Part shown: positions 1-6,966 of the stretch, one piece after another
Layout of the letters: every line of letters starts with the position of its first letter
Position numbering within the stretch: position 1 is the first letter of the stretch
DNA from: HGM13006 sp900757695
GTDB taxonomy: Bacteria; Bacillota; Clostridia; Oscillospirales; Oscillospiraceae
NCBI GenBank assembly: GCA_959607825.1
Contig: CAUHNW010000006.1
Coordinates: 1 to 64,000, forward strand
Direction: 5' to 3'
DNA length: 64,000 nt
Translations under genes and position numbers: made by a program
Notes under the pieces: generated by a model
Told to the model about the DNA's origin: nothing
Database searches by the model: none
Seen by the model: the letters and a program-made list of their open reading frames with translations, nothing else

Positions 1-40
1 GTGTCCATTACAGGATACTCAGATCCTATAAGGACACTCT
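1..40 (-). terminator. Possible terminator downstream of tRNA-Pro
   Basis: On the minus strand GTGTCC and GGACAC pair as an outer stem, and AGGAT and ATCCT pair inside it. This lies just downstream of the tRNA-Pro 3' end and is cut by the window start, so the T-tract cannot be judged. Another RNA gene continuing off the edge is the alternative. Confidence 0.4.
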
Positions 41-43
41 GCA

Positions 44-120
44 TGGTCGGAGTGGCGGGATTCGAACCCGCGGCCTCATGGACCCGAACCATGCGCGATA
101 CCAAGCTTCGCCACACCCCG
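44..120 (-). tRNA. tRNA-Pro (anticodon CGG)
   Basis: On the minus strand the acceptor arm CGGGGTG pairs with CACTCCG (one G-T wobble) and is followed by an encoded A-CCA. The anticodon arm is CATGG-TTCGGGT-CCATG, so the anticodon is CGG, which reads CCG proline. The T arm has GGTTCGAATCC. The promoter directly upstream is of consensus quality. Confidence 0.96.
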
Positions 121-131
121 ATTGCCTGATT

Positions 132-159
132 ATTATATCACGGCAGGAAAAAATGTCAA
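132..159 (-). promoter_or_regulatory. Promoter of tRNA-Pro
   Basis: Minus-strand -35 TTGACA (154-159) and -10 TATAAT (132-137) are separated by 16 bp, both perfect matches to the housekeeping consensus. The tRNA begins 12 bp after the -10, as expected for a stable RNA gene. Confidence 0.85.
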
Positions 160-172
160 GAAATTTATTTCA

Positions 173-802
173 TCACAGCCCGGGAAGTGGTGCATGTGCC
201 CGGATGCATGCCTCAATCAGCAGCAAAAGCGCCTTGGCGGCCAGCTCCGAGGGCATGGAGGGCGGGGGAGAATCCTTGGCCGCCACCTGCTGGGGGGCGT
301 AGGGGATATGGACAAAACCGCCCATGCAGGCTTTATCCTGCCTGGAAAGTCCATGGAGCAGCCGGTACATCACGTCATTGCACACGTAGGTTCCGGCAGA
401 GTTTGAGATGCTGGCGGGAATTCCGGCAGATGTGATGGTTTCCAGAGCCGGACGGAGGGGGAGGGTAGAGAAATAGGCGGCGGGCCCATCGGAAGCAATT
501 GGAATGTCCCGGGGCTGCTTGCCGTGGTTATCCCGGCGGGAGGCATCCATGATGTTCAGTGCTGCCCGTTCCAGATGGATGCCGGATATGCCCCCCGCCT
601 GACCGGTGGCAATGACGATATCCGGTTTTGCAAACTCTATGGCTCCCAGCAGCTGCGTGCCCGCTGTTTCAAAGACCACCGGCAATTCGATTTGAAGTAC
701 CTCGTTGGCTCCCAACTGTCGGGGCAGACGGTGGACTGCAAGGGCAGAGGCGTTCTGCATATCATCCCCGAAGGGGTCAAAGCAGCTGACTAAAATCCGC
801 AT
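173..802 (-). CDS. pcp: Pyroglutamyl-peptidase I (pyrrolidone-carboxylate peptidase)
   Basis: This cytosolic cysteine peptidase removes N-terminal pyroglutamate from peptides. The protein is 209 aa, normal for the family. The expected catalytic triad is visible: Glu78 (in the GQAGG...HLERAALNI region), Cys141 (NSAGTYVCN) and His165 (GFVHIPY). The ATG has a GAGGA ribosome site 7 bp upstream. The gene is monocistronic: it has its own promoter just after the terminator of the metal ATPase gene, and tRNA-Pro follows it. The C-terminus is short and ends soon after the conserved helix. The family call is very secure; physiological peptide substrates are unknown. Confidence 0.95.
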   Translation of the reverse strand: MRILVSCFDPFGDDMQNASALAVHRLPRQLGANEVLQIELPVVFETAGTQLLGAIEFAKPDIVIATGQAGGISGIHLERAALNIMDASRRDNHGKQPRDIPIASDGPAAYFSTLPLRPALETITSAGIPASISNSAGTYVCNDVMYRLLHGLSRQDKACMGGFVHIPYAPQQVAAKDSPPPSMPSELAAKALLLLIEACIRAHAPLPGL

Positions 803-834
803 GGCGATTCCTCATTTCCTATGATTCTGCCTCT

Positions 835-863
835 ATTGTACCAGACCTCCGGGAAAATAACAA
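835..863 (-). promoter_or_regulatory. Promoter of pcp
   Basis: Minus-strand -35 TTGTTA (858-863) and -10 TACAAT (835-840) have a 17-bp spacer. The -35 lies inside the T-rich tail of the preceding terminator, so the two signals are packed together. Confidence 0.6.
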
Positions 864-900
864 GCCGCCAGCGGGACAAGCTTGCATTCCCACTGGCGGC
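853..900 (-). terminator. Terminator of the metal-efflux operon
   Basis: On the minus strand GCCGCCAG (893-900) pairs with CTGGCGGC (864-871), and inner GGGA/TCCC pairing extends the stem. A T-rich tail, TTGTTATTTT, follows at 853-863. It ends the HMA-ATPase transcript about 32 bp after the ATPase stop codon. Confidence 0.85.
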
Positions 901-931
901 ACCGGTCTTGATTCATTCGATCTATTCGATC

Positions 932-2797
932 TTAAAGCTTCTTTACCATCAGGGCACGAATGGCGTTGAGCACAGCCAGCACCATAACGCCCACGTCCGC
1001 AAAGATGGCCGCCCACATATTGGCGATGCCCAGTGCGCCCAGAATCAGGCACAGCACCTTAATGCCAATGGCAAAATAGATGTTCTCATAGACGATCCGG
1101 ATGCACTTCCGGGCGATCTTGATGGCCTTGGCGATCTTCAGCGGATCGTCGTCCATCAGGACGATATCCGCCGCCTCAATGGCCGCATCCGAGCCCAGCG
1201 CACCCATGGCAATGCCCACATCGGCCCGGGACAGCACCGGCGCATCGTTGATGCCGTCTCCCACAAAGGCAAGGTTTTCCTTGGGCCCCTTCCGGGACAG
1301 CAGCCGTTCCACCTCCGAGACCTTATCCGCCGGAAGCAGCTCGCTGTGCACCTCGGAGATTCCCAGCTCCTTTGCCACATGCTGCGCCACGGTATCCGTG
1401 TCGCCGGTGAGCATGACGGTCCTGGAGATCCCGGCCCTGTTGAGGGCGGCAATGGCCGCCTTGGCGTTGGGCTTGATCCGGTCGGTAATCAGGATGTGGC
1501 CGGAATATTCCCCGGCCAGCGCCACATGCACCACGGTGCCCACCCCGGAGCAGGGGGTATAGGCAATGCCCAGACGATCCATGAGCTTCCCGTTGCCCAC
1601 GGCCACGGCAATGCCGTCCACCTTGGCGGTAACGCCGTTGCCGCCGATCTCTTCGATATCGGTGACACGGCTCCGGTCAAGGTCGCCGCCGTAGGCCCTT
1701 TGCAGGCTCTTGCTGATGGGATGGGAGGAGGCGATCTCCGCCAGCGCCGCATATTCCAGCAGCTTTTTGTCCTCAATGGGGCAGTGATGGATGCCGGACA
1801 CCTCAAACACGCCTTGGGTCATGGTGCCGGTCTTGTCAAAGACCACGTACTTGGTCTGGGCCAGCGCCTCCAAATAGTTGGAGCCCTTCACCAGAACGCC
1901 CTCCCGGCTGGCTCCGCCGATCCCGGCAAAGAAGCTCAGGGGAATGGAAATCACCAGCGCACAGGGGCAGGAGATAACAAGGAAGGTCAGGGCGCGATAG
2001 ATCCAGTCGCCCCACTCCGGCCCAAGGCCCATAATCAGCCGCACAATGGGCGGAAGCACCGCCAGCGCCAGCGCCCCGTAGCACACGGCGGGGGTGTAGA
2101 TCTTGGCGAATTTGGAGATAAAGTTCTCACTGCGGGACTTCTTGGAGGAGGCGTTCTCCACCAGATCCAGAATCTTCGACACGGTGGACTCCCCAAATTC
2201 CTTGGTGGTCCTGATTTTGAGAAGGCCGGAGAGATTGATGCAGCCGCTGATGACCTCGTCTCCCTCCATAACCTCTCTGGGCACGCTTTCGCCGGTGAGG
2301 GCGCTGGTATTCAGGGTAGAGGTGCCTTCCGTCACAATGCCGTCAATGGGCACCTTTTCTCCGGGCTGCACCACGATGATGGAGCCGATCTCCACCTCGT
2401 CCGGGTCTACCTGCCGGAGCTGCCCGTCCCCTTCGATGTTGGCGTAGTCCGGGCGGATGTCCATAAGCTCGCTGATATTCCGGCGGCTCTTGCCCACGGC
2501 GTAGCTCTGGAACAGCTCGCCGATCTGGTAGAAGAGCATTACGGCGGTGCCCTCTACATAGTCCCCCAGGGCAATGGCGCCGATGGTGGCCACGGCCATG
2601 AGAAAGTTTTCGTCAAAGACCTGACGGTTCAGGATGCCCTTTCCGGCTTTTTTCAGGATATCGTAGCCGATGACCAGATAGGGGATCATGTACAGCAGCA
2701 GCCGCATCCAGCCCGTTACGGGGACGAAATGCAGCACGATCAGAAGCACTGCGCTGAGGATGATCCGCACCAGTACCTTTTTCTGCTTTTTGCTCAT
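932..2797 (-). CDS. Heavy-metal P1B-type ATPase, Zn/Cd/Pb efflux type
   Basis: An integral-membrane pump that exports soft divalent metals using ATP. The 621-aa protein starts almost directly with membrane helices and has no metal-binding domain of its own. Visible motifs are TGES (168-171), the CPC metal site (277-279), DKTGT with the phosphorylated Asp321, the HP pair (359-360) and GDGIND (513-518). Lys580 (AIGIK) and Asp601 (FADVG) in the last helices are the residues that mark the Zn/Cd/Pb subgroup (ZntA/CadA), as opposed to copper pumps. The missing N-terminal domain is supplied by the small HMA protein 14 bp upstream. A GGAGG site precedes the ATG. Metal specificity is inferred from motifs. 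Confidence 0.94.
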   Translation of the reverse strand: MSKKQKKVLVRIILSAVLLIVLHFVPVTGWMRLLLYMIPYLVIGYDILKKAGKGILNRQVFDENFLMAVATIGAIALGDYVEGTAVMLFYQIGELFQSYAVGKSRRNISELMDIRPDYANIEGDGQLRQVDPDEVEIGSIIVVQPGEKVPIDGIVTEGTSTLNTSALTGESVPREVMEGDEVISGCINLSGLLKIRTTKEFGESTVSKILDLVENASSKKSRSENFISKFAKIYTPAVCYGALALAVLPPIVRLIMGLGPEWGDWIYRALTFLVISCPCALVISIPLSFFAGIGGASREGVLVKGSNYLEALAQTKYVVFDKTGTMTQGVFEVSGIHHCPIEDKKLLEYAALAEIASSHPISKSLQRAYGGDLDRSRVTDIEEIGGNGVTAKVDGIAVAVGNGKLMDRLGIAYTPCSGVGTVVHVALAGEYSGHILITDRIKPNAKAAIAALNRAGISRTVMLTGDTDTVAQHVAKELGISEVHSELLPADKVSEVERLLSRKGPKENLAFVGDGINDAPVLSRADVGIAMGALGSDAAIEAADIVLMDDDPLKIAKAIKIARKCIRIVYENIYFAIGIKVLCLILGALGIANMWAAIFADVGVMVLAVLNAIRALMVKKL

Positions 2798-2811
2798 GAA
2801 GGGATGCCTCC

Positions 2812-3030
2812 TTACAGGAAGATCTCGCAGTCGCTCTCCACCTTTTTGCAGTTCTTCAGCACCTGCTTCATGACGGCGGCGGGCTCCTGTCCATCCTCAA
2901 ATTCCACGATCATCTTCAGGGTCATAAAGTTGACGGTGGCGTTCTTGACGCCTGCGGTGTTCTTGGCGGCGTCCTCCATCTTATTGGCGCAGTTGGCACA
3001 GTCTACATCAATTTTATAGGTCTTTTTCAT
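2812..3030 (-). CDS. Heavy-metal-associated (HMA) domain protein, metal chaperone
   Basis: A 72-aa cytosolic single-domain protein with the beta-alpha-beta-beta-alpha-beta length of the HMA fold. The metal-binding loop is DCANCANK, with Cys11 and Cys14. It is the first gene of the metal-efflux operon and lies 14 bp before the ATPase that lacks this domain. It probably delivers metal to the pump or acts as its detached regulatory domain. The Asp before the first Cys resembles zinc/cadmium-type domains more than copper chaperones. The start has an AAAGGATG ribosome site. Confidence 0.88.
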   Translation of the reverse strand: MKKTYKIDVDCANCANKMEDAAKNTAGVKNATVNFMTLKMIVEFEDGQEPAAVMKQVLKNCKKVESDCEIFL

Positions 3031-3067
3031 GATTGGTTCATCCTTTCAGAAATCTGTCACACATTTT

Positions 3068-3127
3068 CATATGAGCAATCATTCATATGTTATAGTGCTA
3101 TTATAGCACAGACCCCTTGGATGTCAA
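3068..3127 (-). promoter_or_regulatory. Metal-operon promoter with ArsR/CadC-type operator
   Basis: Minus-strand -35 TTGACA (3122-3127) and -10 TATAAT (3100-3105), both perfect, are spaced 16 bp. Overlapping the expected transcription start is the perfect inverted repeat CATATGA-N8-TCATATG (3068-3089), the form bound by ArsR/SmtB metal-sensing repressors such as CadC and CzrA. A bound repressor would block initiation and metal would release it. No ArsR-family gene is present in the window, so the regulator must be encoded elsewhere. Confidence 0.8.
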
Positions 3128-3157
3128 TAGGGAATTTCTTGGCTTTGTCACGGACAG

Positions 3158-3195
3158 AAAAAAACCGCCGCCCATAGAAAAGCTATGAACGGCGG
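3158..3195 (-). terminator. Terminator of azlCD
   Basis: On the minus strand GCCGCCGTTCATAG pairs with CTATGGGCGGCGG around a short TTTT-containing loop. A run of seven T follows. It lies about 70 bp after the azlD stop, with a degenerate palindromic element in between. Confidence 0.88.
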
Positions 3196-3227
3196 CAGTC
3201 CGCAAAAATATTTGTACCATGTGGTTC

Positions 3228-3267
3228 GGAATACACGGAGGTAATCCCGCATTGTGGGGTATTGCCT
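3228..3267. repeat. Degenerate copy of the AGGCAATACC palindromic element
   Basis: The segment has the same centre as the two full copies elsewhere (GGAATAC-N5-GTAATCC, compared with GAAATAC-N5-GTATTCC), followed by the terminal sequence ATTGTGGGGTATTGCCT (3251-3267). Read on the minus strand the end is AGGCAATACC, and its first A is the last base of the azlD stop codon. The arm between centre and end is much shorter than in the other copies, so this is a remnant or a deletion form. Confidence 0.5.
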
Positions 3268-3575
3268 CAGATCAAAAGCAATTCCAGCAGGAATACCGTT
3301 CCGCAGCAGGCTCCGGCCACGGCAATGAGGCTTGCGCCCTTCCATGCGGCGATCAGCCCCACAATCAGGGCCGCCGCCCCGGAAATGGGGCTTTGGGTGG
3401 CCTCCACAATGGCCGGGAAGGTCATCACCGCCAGCGTCACATAGGGGACATAGTACAAAAAGGACTGGACAAACTGGCTGTGAATGGGCTTTCTGATCAG
3501 GGTCATGGGCAGGCAGCGGATGGCATAGGACACCGCCGCCATAATAAAGATGTAGACATAGACGTTATGCCCCAT
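3267..3575 (-). CDS. azlD: AzlD-family branched-chain amino acid exporter, small subunit
   Basis: A small integral membrane protein (102 aa, about four hydrophobic segments) that pairs with AzlC to export branched-chain amino acids. The ATG at 3575 (MGHNVYVY) is chosen because a perfect AGGAGG lies 8-9 bp upstream and the reading frame then overlaps the azlC end by 11 bp, implying translational coupling. A longer in-frame start at 3638 would add a charged stretch not seen in the family. The stop codon coincides with the end of a palindromic repeat remnant. Confidence 0.88.
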   Translation of the reverse strand: MGHNVYVYIFIMAAVSYAIRCLPMTLIRKPIHSQFVQSFLYYVPYVTLAVMTFPAIVEATQSPISGAAALIVGLIAAWKGASLIAVAGACCGTVFLLELLLI

Positions 3576-4329
3576 GGTCGGAGACCTCCTTTGCTTCTTC
3601 CGCTTCCGATTCGGTTCTGGGGAATAGAATGGCCGCACCGGCGGAGAGAATGACGGTCAGCAGGATCGTCCGGGTGCCGCCGGAGAGAGCGGAGATCAGG
3701 GGCAGCACCGAAGCGCCCCAGCTCAAAAGGAATCCAAGGATCACAAGACCGCCTACCACCTTATTCTTCTTGGCCGGGGGAATAATCACCGCCAGAAACA
3801 TGCCGTACAGGGCAACGCTGAAGGCGCTGACCAGCCGCAGGGGCAGCAGATTCCCGGCAATGGTGCCCAGCGCCGTACCCACCGACCAGCAGGGCAGGGC
3901 GGCCAGCATGGCCCCATAGCTGTAGAAGGGGGAGAGGTAGCCGGGCCGGGCAATGGCGATGCCGAACAGCTCATCGGTGATGCCGTAGCTCATCAGCAGC
4001 CGGTGGCCCAGAGAGGTGCCGGGCCGGGTGCGCTGGCTCATGGCACAGCTCATCAGCAGATACCGTGCGTTGGTAATGAACGTCACCAGCGCCAGCTCCC
4101 AATAGGAGGCACCGGCCCCAATGGAGGTAAAGCCCGCATATTCTCCCGCAGAGGCATTACAGAAGGCACTGATGAGAAAGCTCTGGAAGGCCGTCAGTCC
4201 GGCATTTTTGGCGCTGATGCCCAGGGAGAAGGACACGGCCAGATACCCAAGGGCAATGGGAATGCCGTCCCGGAAGCCCTTTGCCAGATCCTGCCGTATC
4301 CCGGAGGAGGTTGAACCTGCAATATCCAC
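3565..4329 (-). CDS. azlC: AzlC-family branched-chain amino acid permease, large subunit
   Basis: The multi-pass membrane subunit (254 aa) of a two-part exporter for branched-chain amino acids or their analogues. The family signature region is visible near residues 20-75 (FRDGIPIALGYLAVSFSLG and the following GLTAFQSF...NASAGEYAG), with hydrophobic helices through to about residue 235. The start is GTG at 4329 with AAAGGGG 8 bp upstream. It is co-transcribed with azlD and divergent from a LysR regulator, the usual arrangement for a substrate-responsive exporter. The exact substrate is not visible. Confidence 0.9.
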   Translation of the reverse strand: MDIAGSTSSGIRQDLAKGFRDGIPIALGYLAVSFSLGISAKNAGLTAFQSFLISAFCNASAGEYAGFTSIGAGASYWELALVTFITNARYLLMSCAMSQRTRPGTSLGHRLLMSYGITDELFGIAIARPGYLSPFYSYGAMLAALPCWSVGTALGTIAGNLLPLRLVSAFSVALYGMFLAVIIPPAKKNKVVGGLVILGFLLSWGASVLPLISALSGGTRTILLTVILSAGAAILFPRTESEAEEAKEVSDHGA

Positions 4330-4389
4330 AACAAAAACCCCTTTGTTTTTCTTGGGCAGTTTTGCCCGTGCACTACCATACCACAGGAC

Positions 4390-4439
4390 TTGAAATAAGT
4401 AAAACGAATGTTTATAATAGATTCATAAGGAATTCTTAT
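4390..4439 (+). promoter_or_regulatory. lysR promoter with candidate LysR operator
   Basis: The -35 TTGAAA (4390-4395) and -10 TATAAT (4413-4418) are spaced 17 bp. Just downstream, over the expected start, is ATAAG-GAATT-CTTAT (4425-4439), a dyad of the T-N11-A kind bound by LysR-type regulators. Its place fits autorepression and, across the 128-bp divergent gap, control of azlC. Confidence 0.6.
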
Positions 4440-4457
4440 AGGTTGGAGGGAACATAC

Positions 4458-5318
4458 ATGATATCCCGGTATGGAATCTTCTGCAAGGTGGCGGAGCTGG
4501 GGAGCTTTACCCGGGCGGCAGAATCCTGCGGCTATTCCCAGAGCGCCATCAGTCAGAACATCAAGGCATTGGAACAGGAGACCGGGGTCAGCCTGCTGTC
4601 CCGCCGGAAGGACGGGGTGCAGCTGACCGCAGACGGGCGGGACTTTTTCCCCTATCTGCAGGCCGTGTGGCAGGCGGAGCAGGCATTGGAGCGCCGCCGT
4701 CAGGAGACCATGGGGCTTAAAAACAGCGTCATCCGCATCGGCACCTTCACCAGCGTCAGCCGGAATCTGCTGCCGCCCAAAATGAAGGCCTTTAAGGCCC
4801 GGTATCCGGACGTGCGCTTTGTGCTCCGGCAGGGAGAGTATACCTCCATTCCCCAGTGGATCCGGCAGGGAGAGATCGACTTCGGCTTTGTGAATCAGGA
4901 CGCCGTGGATTCCATGGACACAAGGCTCTTATATGAGGATCATATGCTGGCGGTGCTGCCTCAGGGGCACCCCTTGGAGCAAAAGCCGGTGATCCCCCTG
5001 AAGGAGCTGAGCCGGGAGCCGCTGATCCTGCTGGACGAGGGAGATCACAGCGTACTGCTGGACGCCTTCCGGCAGGCGGGACAAACGCCCAATATCACCT
5101 ATGAGGTCTATGACGACTATTCGATCCTCTCCATGGTGCGGCAGGGACTGGGAATCTCGGTGCTCTATGAAAAGGTGGTATCCGGCTTTGAATCGGGGCT
5201 TTCCCTTCGGCCGATTCTCGAAGCCCCCCGGAGAAGGGTGGCGCTGGCATGGAGCAGCTGGGAGACCATGCCCTATGCGGCCCGGCGGTTTGCGGAGTTC
5301 TTGATGGGAAATGACTGA
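4458..5318 (+). CDS. LysR-family transcriptional regulator
   Basis: A 286-aa regulator. Residues 1-60 form the winged helix-turn-helix (FTRAAESCGYSQSAISQNIKA region), followed by the linker helix and a periplasmic-binding-like effector domain from about residue 90. The start ATG at 4458 has GGAGG nearby and places the helix-turn-helix at the usual N-terminal position; an upstream extension in the same frame would run through the promoter. Divergent transcription from azlCD suggests it controls that exporter, with a branched-chain amino acid or analogue as effector. The effector is inference. Confidence 0.92.
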   Translation: MISRYGIFCKVAELGSFTRAAESCGYSQSAISQNIKALEQETGVSLLSRRKDGVQLTADGRDFFPYLQAVWQAEQALERRRQETMGLKNSVIRIGTFTSVSRNLLPPKMKAFKARYPDVRFVLRQGEYTSIPQWIRQGEIDFGFVNQDAVDSMDTRLLYEDHMLAVLPQGHPLEQKPVIPLKELSREPLILLDEGDHSVLLDAFRQAGQTPNITYEVYDDYSILSMVRQGLGISVLYEKVVSGFESGLSLRPILEAPRRRVALAWSSWETMPYAARRFAEFLMGND

Positions 5319-5321
5319 AAC

Positions 5322-5353
5322 AGGCGGCAGCCCGTTGGGGCCTCCGCCTTTCG
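5322..5353 (+). terminator. Terminator of the lysR gene
   Basis: AGGCGG pairs with CCGCCT around an internal GGGG/CC-rich loop and is followed by TTTCGTTTCT. It sits between convergent genes, so it may serve both strands. Confidence 0.7.
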
Positions 5354-5365
5354 TTTCTCGATATC

Positions 5366-6115
5366 TTACTGGTTCTGTTCCATCTTCTCGTGGCAGTGGG
5401 TCAGCAGCACGGAGAAGTCGGAGCAGTCCGCCTTGAAAATGCCCTTATAGAAGTTGTTGGCAGTGGTGAGCATTTCATTGGCCCAAGGGAGATCCTGCTC
5501 CACGCCGTCACCAAGGATCAGCTGACGGGCAGAGACGCAGACAGACTGGATAAACAGGGCGAATACCCCCTGAAAATAGTCCTTGAAGTCCTCGGAGCAG
5601 GGATTCTTAAAGTAGAAGTCCAGCAGCCCCATGGTCATGACCACGCAGTGGGTGCTCCACTTCAGGGCTTCGAGCTTGTTGACCTCGAAGCCGTGGCCCT
5701 CATAGGCGTCCTTGCCCTTGTACAGGGCACAGGCCAGATTGAACATGCCCTTCCATGAGCCCGCCTGTGCGGACTTTGCCAGCAGGGAAAAATACTGGTC
5801 ATAGTCGCCCATGCCGTACTCGGCAGTCCGGTGGATCTCCGAGAGCATATGCATGGCGTCCGGGTGGCCCTGTGCGGCGGCCTGCTCAAAAAGCGCTTTT
5901 GCCTTCTGGGGATCGGCCTTCAATTCACTGAGGCCGAAGAGATAGCGCTCGCCCAGCTCCTCCTGTGCGCCGGGAGTACCGGCCTCGGCCTCGGCGGTCA
6001 GAGACTCCAGATCCAGCACAGTGAAGGGGGCATAGGTGGCCTTGGCAGAGCGCAAGCCGGAATCGGAGCGCTTCCAAGACAGATATTTTTCAAAATACTC
6101 GTTGGGTGCAATCAT
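5366..6115 (-). CDS. Sel1-repeat (TPR-like) protein
   Basis: A 249-aa soluble protein with no signal peptide or membrane helix. One clear Sel1 repeat is seen at about residues 58-95 (EELGERYLFG...AKALFEQAAAQGHPDAMHML), with a weaker one after it. The C-terminal half is helical without repeats I can assign. Sel1 repeats are protein-interaction scaffolds; no partner or reaction can be named. The ATG at 6115 is chosen because GGAGG lies 6 bp upstream, and a more distal start would cross the promoter. The gene stands alone between the lysR gene and the tRNA-Leu repeat region. Confidence 0.75.
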   Translation of the reverse strand: MIAPNEYFEKYLSWKRSDSGLRSAKATYAPFTVLDLESLTAEAEAGTPGAQEELGERYLFGLSELKADPQKAKALFEQAAAQGHPDAMHMLSEIHRTAEYGMGDYDQYFSLLAKSAQAGSWKGMFNLACALYKGKDAYEGHGFEVNKLEALKWSTHCVVMTMGLLDFYFKNPCSEDFKDYFQGVFALFIQSVCVSARQLILGDGVEQDLPWANEMLTTANNFYKGIFKADCSDFSVLLTHCHEKMEQNQ

Positions 6116-6158
6116 AGATGTCCTCCAAATAAATGGCCCCTTTGGGCACTTTTTATGT

Positions 6159-6187
6159 ATTGTATCATATTTTGAACCATGCCTCAA
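6159..6187 (-). promoter_or_regulatory. Promoter of the Sel1-repeat gene
   Basis: Minus-strand -35 TTGAGG (6182-6187) and -10 TACAAT (6159-6164) are spaced 17 bp, about 45 bp before the start codon. Confidence 0.65.
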
Positions 6188-6284
6188 TAGTTTTTCGGGG
6201 CGGAAATATTCGGAAGGCTCAATTTTTACCGGCCTGTTCCTCCTGAGGCACAGACAGGCGGTGATGTTCCGTGGTGTTACATAA

Positions 6285-6319
6285 AAAAGAATCCCCATGG
6301 AATCAACGATTCCATGGGG
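6285..6319 (-). terminator. Distal terminator of the tRNA-Leu repeat array
   Basis: On the minus strand the last hairpin (6293-6319, 12-bp stem, 3-nt loop) is followed by ATTCTTTTTTATG, a genuine T-tract. The two upstream hairpins in the array are followed by the weaker TCCCCTTTTATTT. Confidence 0.8.
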
Positions 6320-6649
6320 AAAGCAATACAGGATAAATGATAGATATTTCAGCTCAGCGGTCTTCTGACCGCCGGCGGGAGTCCGCCGTGAATCTCGGCG
6401 CAGCCGAGTTCCCGCAGGGCGGATTCACTCCGCCCGAGGATGCCAAATAAAAGGGGACCCCATGGAATCAACGATTCCATGGGGAAAGCAATACAGGATA
6501 AATATAGATATTTCAGCTCAGCGGTCTTCTGACCGCCGGCGGGAGTCCGCCGTGAATCTCGGCGCAGCCGAGTTCCCGCAGGGCGGATTCACTCCGCCCG
6601 AGGATGCCAAATAAAAGGGGACCCCATCGAATCTCACGATTCGATGGGG
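6293..6649 (-). repeat. Tandem 164/165-bp repeat carrying three terminator hairpins
   Basis: Two near-identical units begin at 6293 and 6458, and a third partial unit begins at 6622. Each starts with a 27-28 nt hairpin. In units 1 and 2 it is CCCCATGGAATC/GATTCCATGGGG; in unit 3 it is CCCCATCGAATC/GATTCGATGGGG. Between hairpins lie about 135 bp holding several GC-rich stems (for example CTCGGCGCAGCCGAG and GGGCGG...CCGCCC). Units 1 and 2 differ by one deleted base. The array begins directly at the tRNA-Leu CCA end. The 534-bp gap 6116-6649 otherwise holds only the Sel1 promoter. Confidence 0.9.
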
Positions 6650-6737
6650 TGGTGCGGATGACGGGACTCGAACCCGTACGCCCATTGCAGGCACCAGCAC
6701 CTCAAGCTGGCCAGTCTACCTATTCCAGCACATCCGC
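6650..6737 (-). tRNA. tRNA-Leu (anticodon GAG)
   Basis: On the minus strand GCGGATG pairs with CATCCGC, followed by A and an encoded CCA. The anticodon arm CCAGC-TTGAGGT-GCTGG gives GAG, which reads CTC leucine. The length of 88 nt includes the long variable arm (TGCCTGCAATGGGCG) typical of class II leucine tRNA, and the T arm contains GGTTCGAGTCC. A terminator-like hairpin begins at the next base after CCA. Confidence 0.96.
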
Positions 6738-6751
6738 AAACAGCATGACTT

Positions 6752-6779
6752 ATTATATCAGCTTTTTTCTGTTTGTCAA
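6752..6779 (-). promoter_or_regulatory. Promoter of tRNA-Leu
   Basis: Minus-strand -35 TTGACA (6774-6779) and -10 TATAAT (6752-6757), perfect to consensus, are spaced 16 bp. The tRNA begins 15 bp after the -10. Confidence 0.85.
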
Positions 6780-6888
6780 CCCAAAGTTGAAAAAAAGTAA
6801 AATTTCTGCGGTTTTCCCGGGGTGCAGCCCCCGGGGAAGGAAGGTTTGCCCAATCGGTCAGGTATGTGTGAACTTTCATCTTTTTCCG

Positions 6889-6917
6889 TTGCAAATTCCC
6901 GCTTTTTCTGTTAAAAT
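6889..6917 (+). promoter_or_regulatory. Promoter of rsmE
   Basis: The -35 TTGCAA (6889-6894) and -10 TAAAAT (6912-6917) are spaced 17 bp, about 50 bp before the rsmE start. Confidence 0.65.
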
Positions 6918-6966
6918 GGCATTTGTGCTATGGCCACTGGGTCATGGATTGAGAGGAGGCGTGGAT

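Noticed and set aside
6518..6700. Small open frame ending in a SRRRSEDR-like peptide on the minus strand
   Set aside because: It runs through the tRNA-Leu gene and a tandem repeat; it is a by-product of the repeat and not a credible gene.
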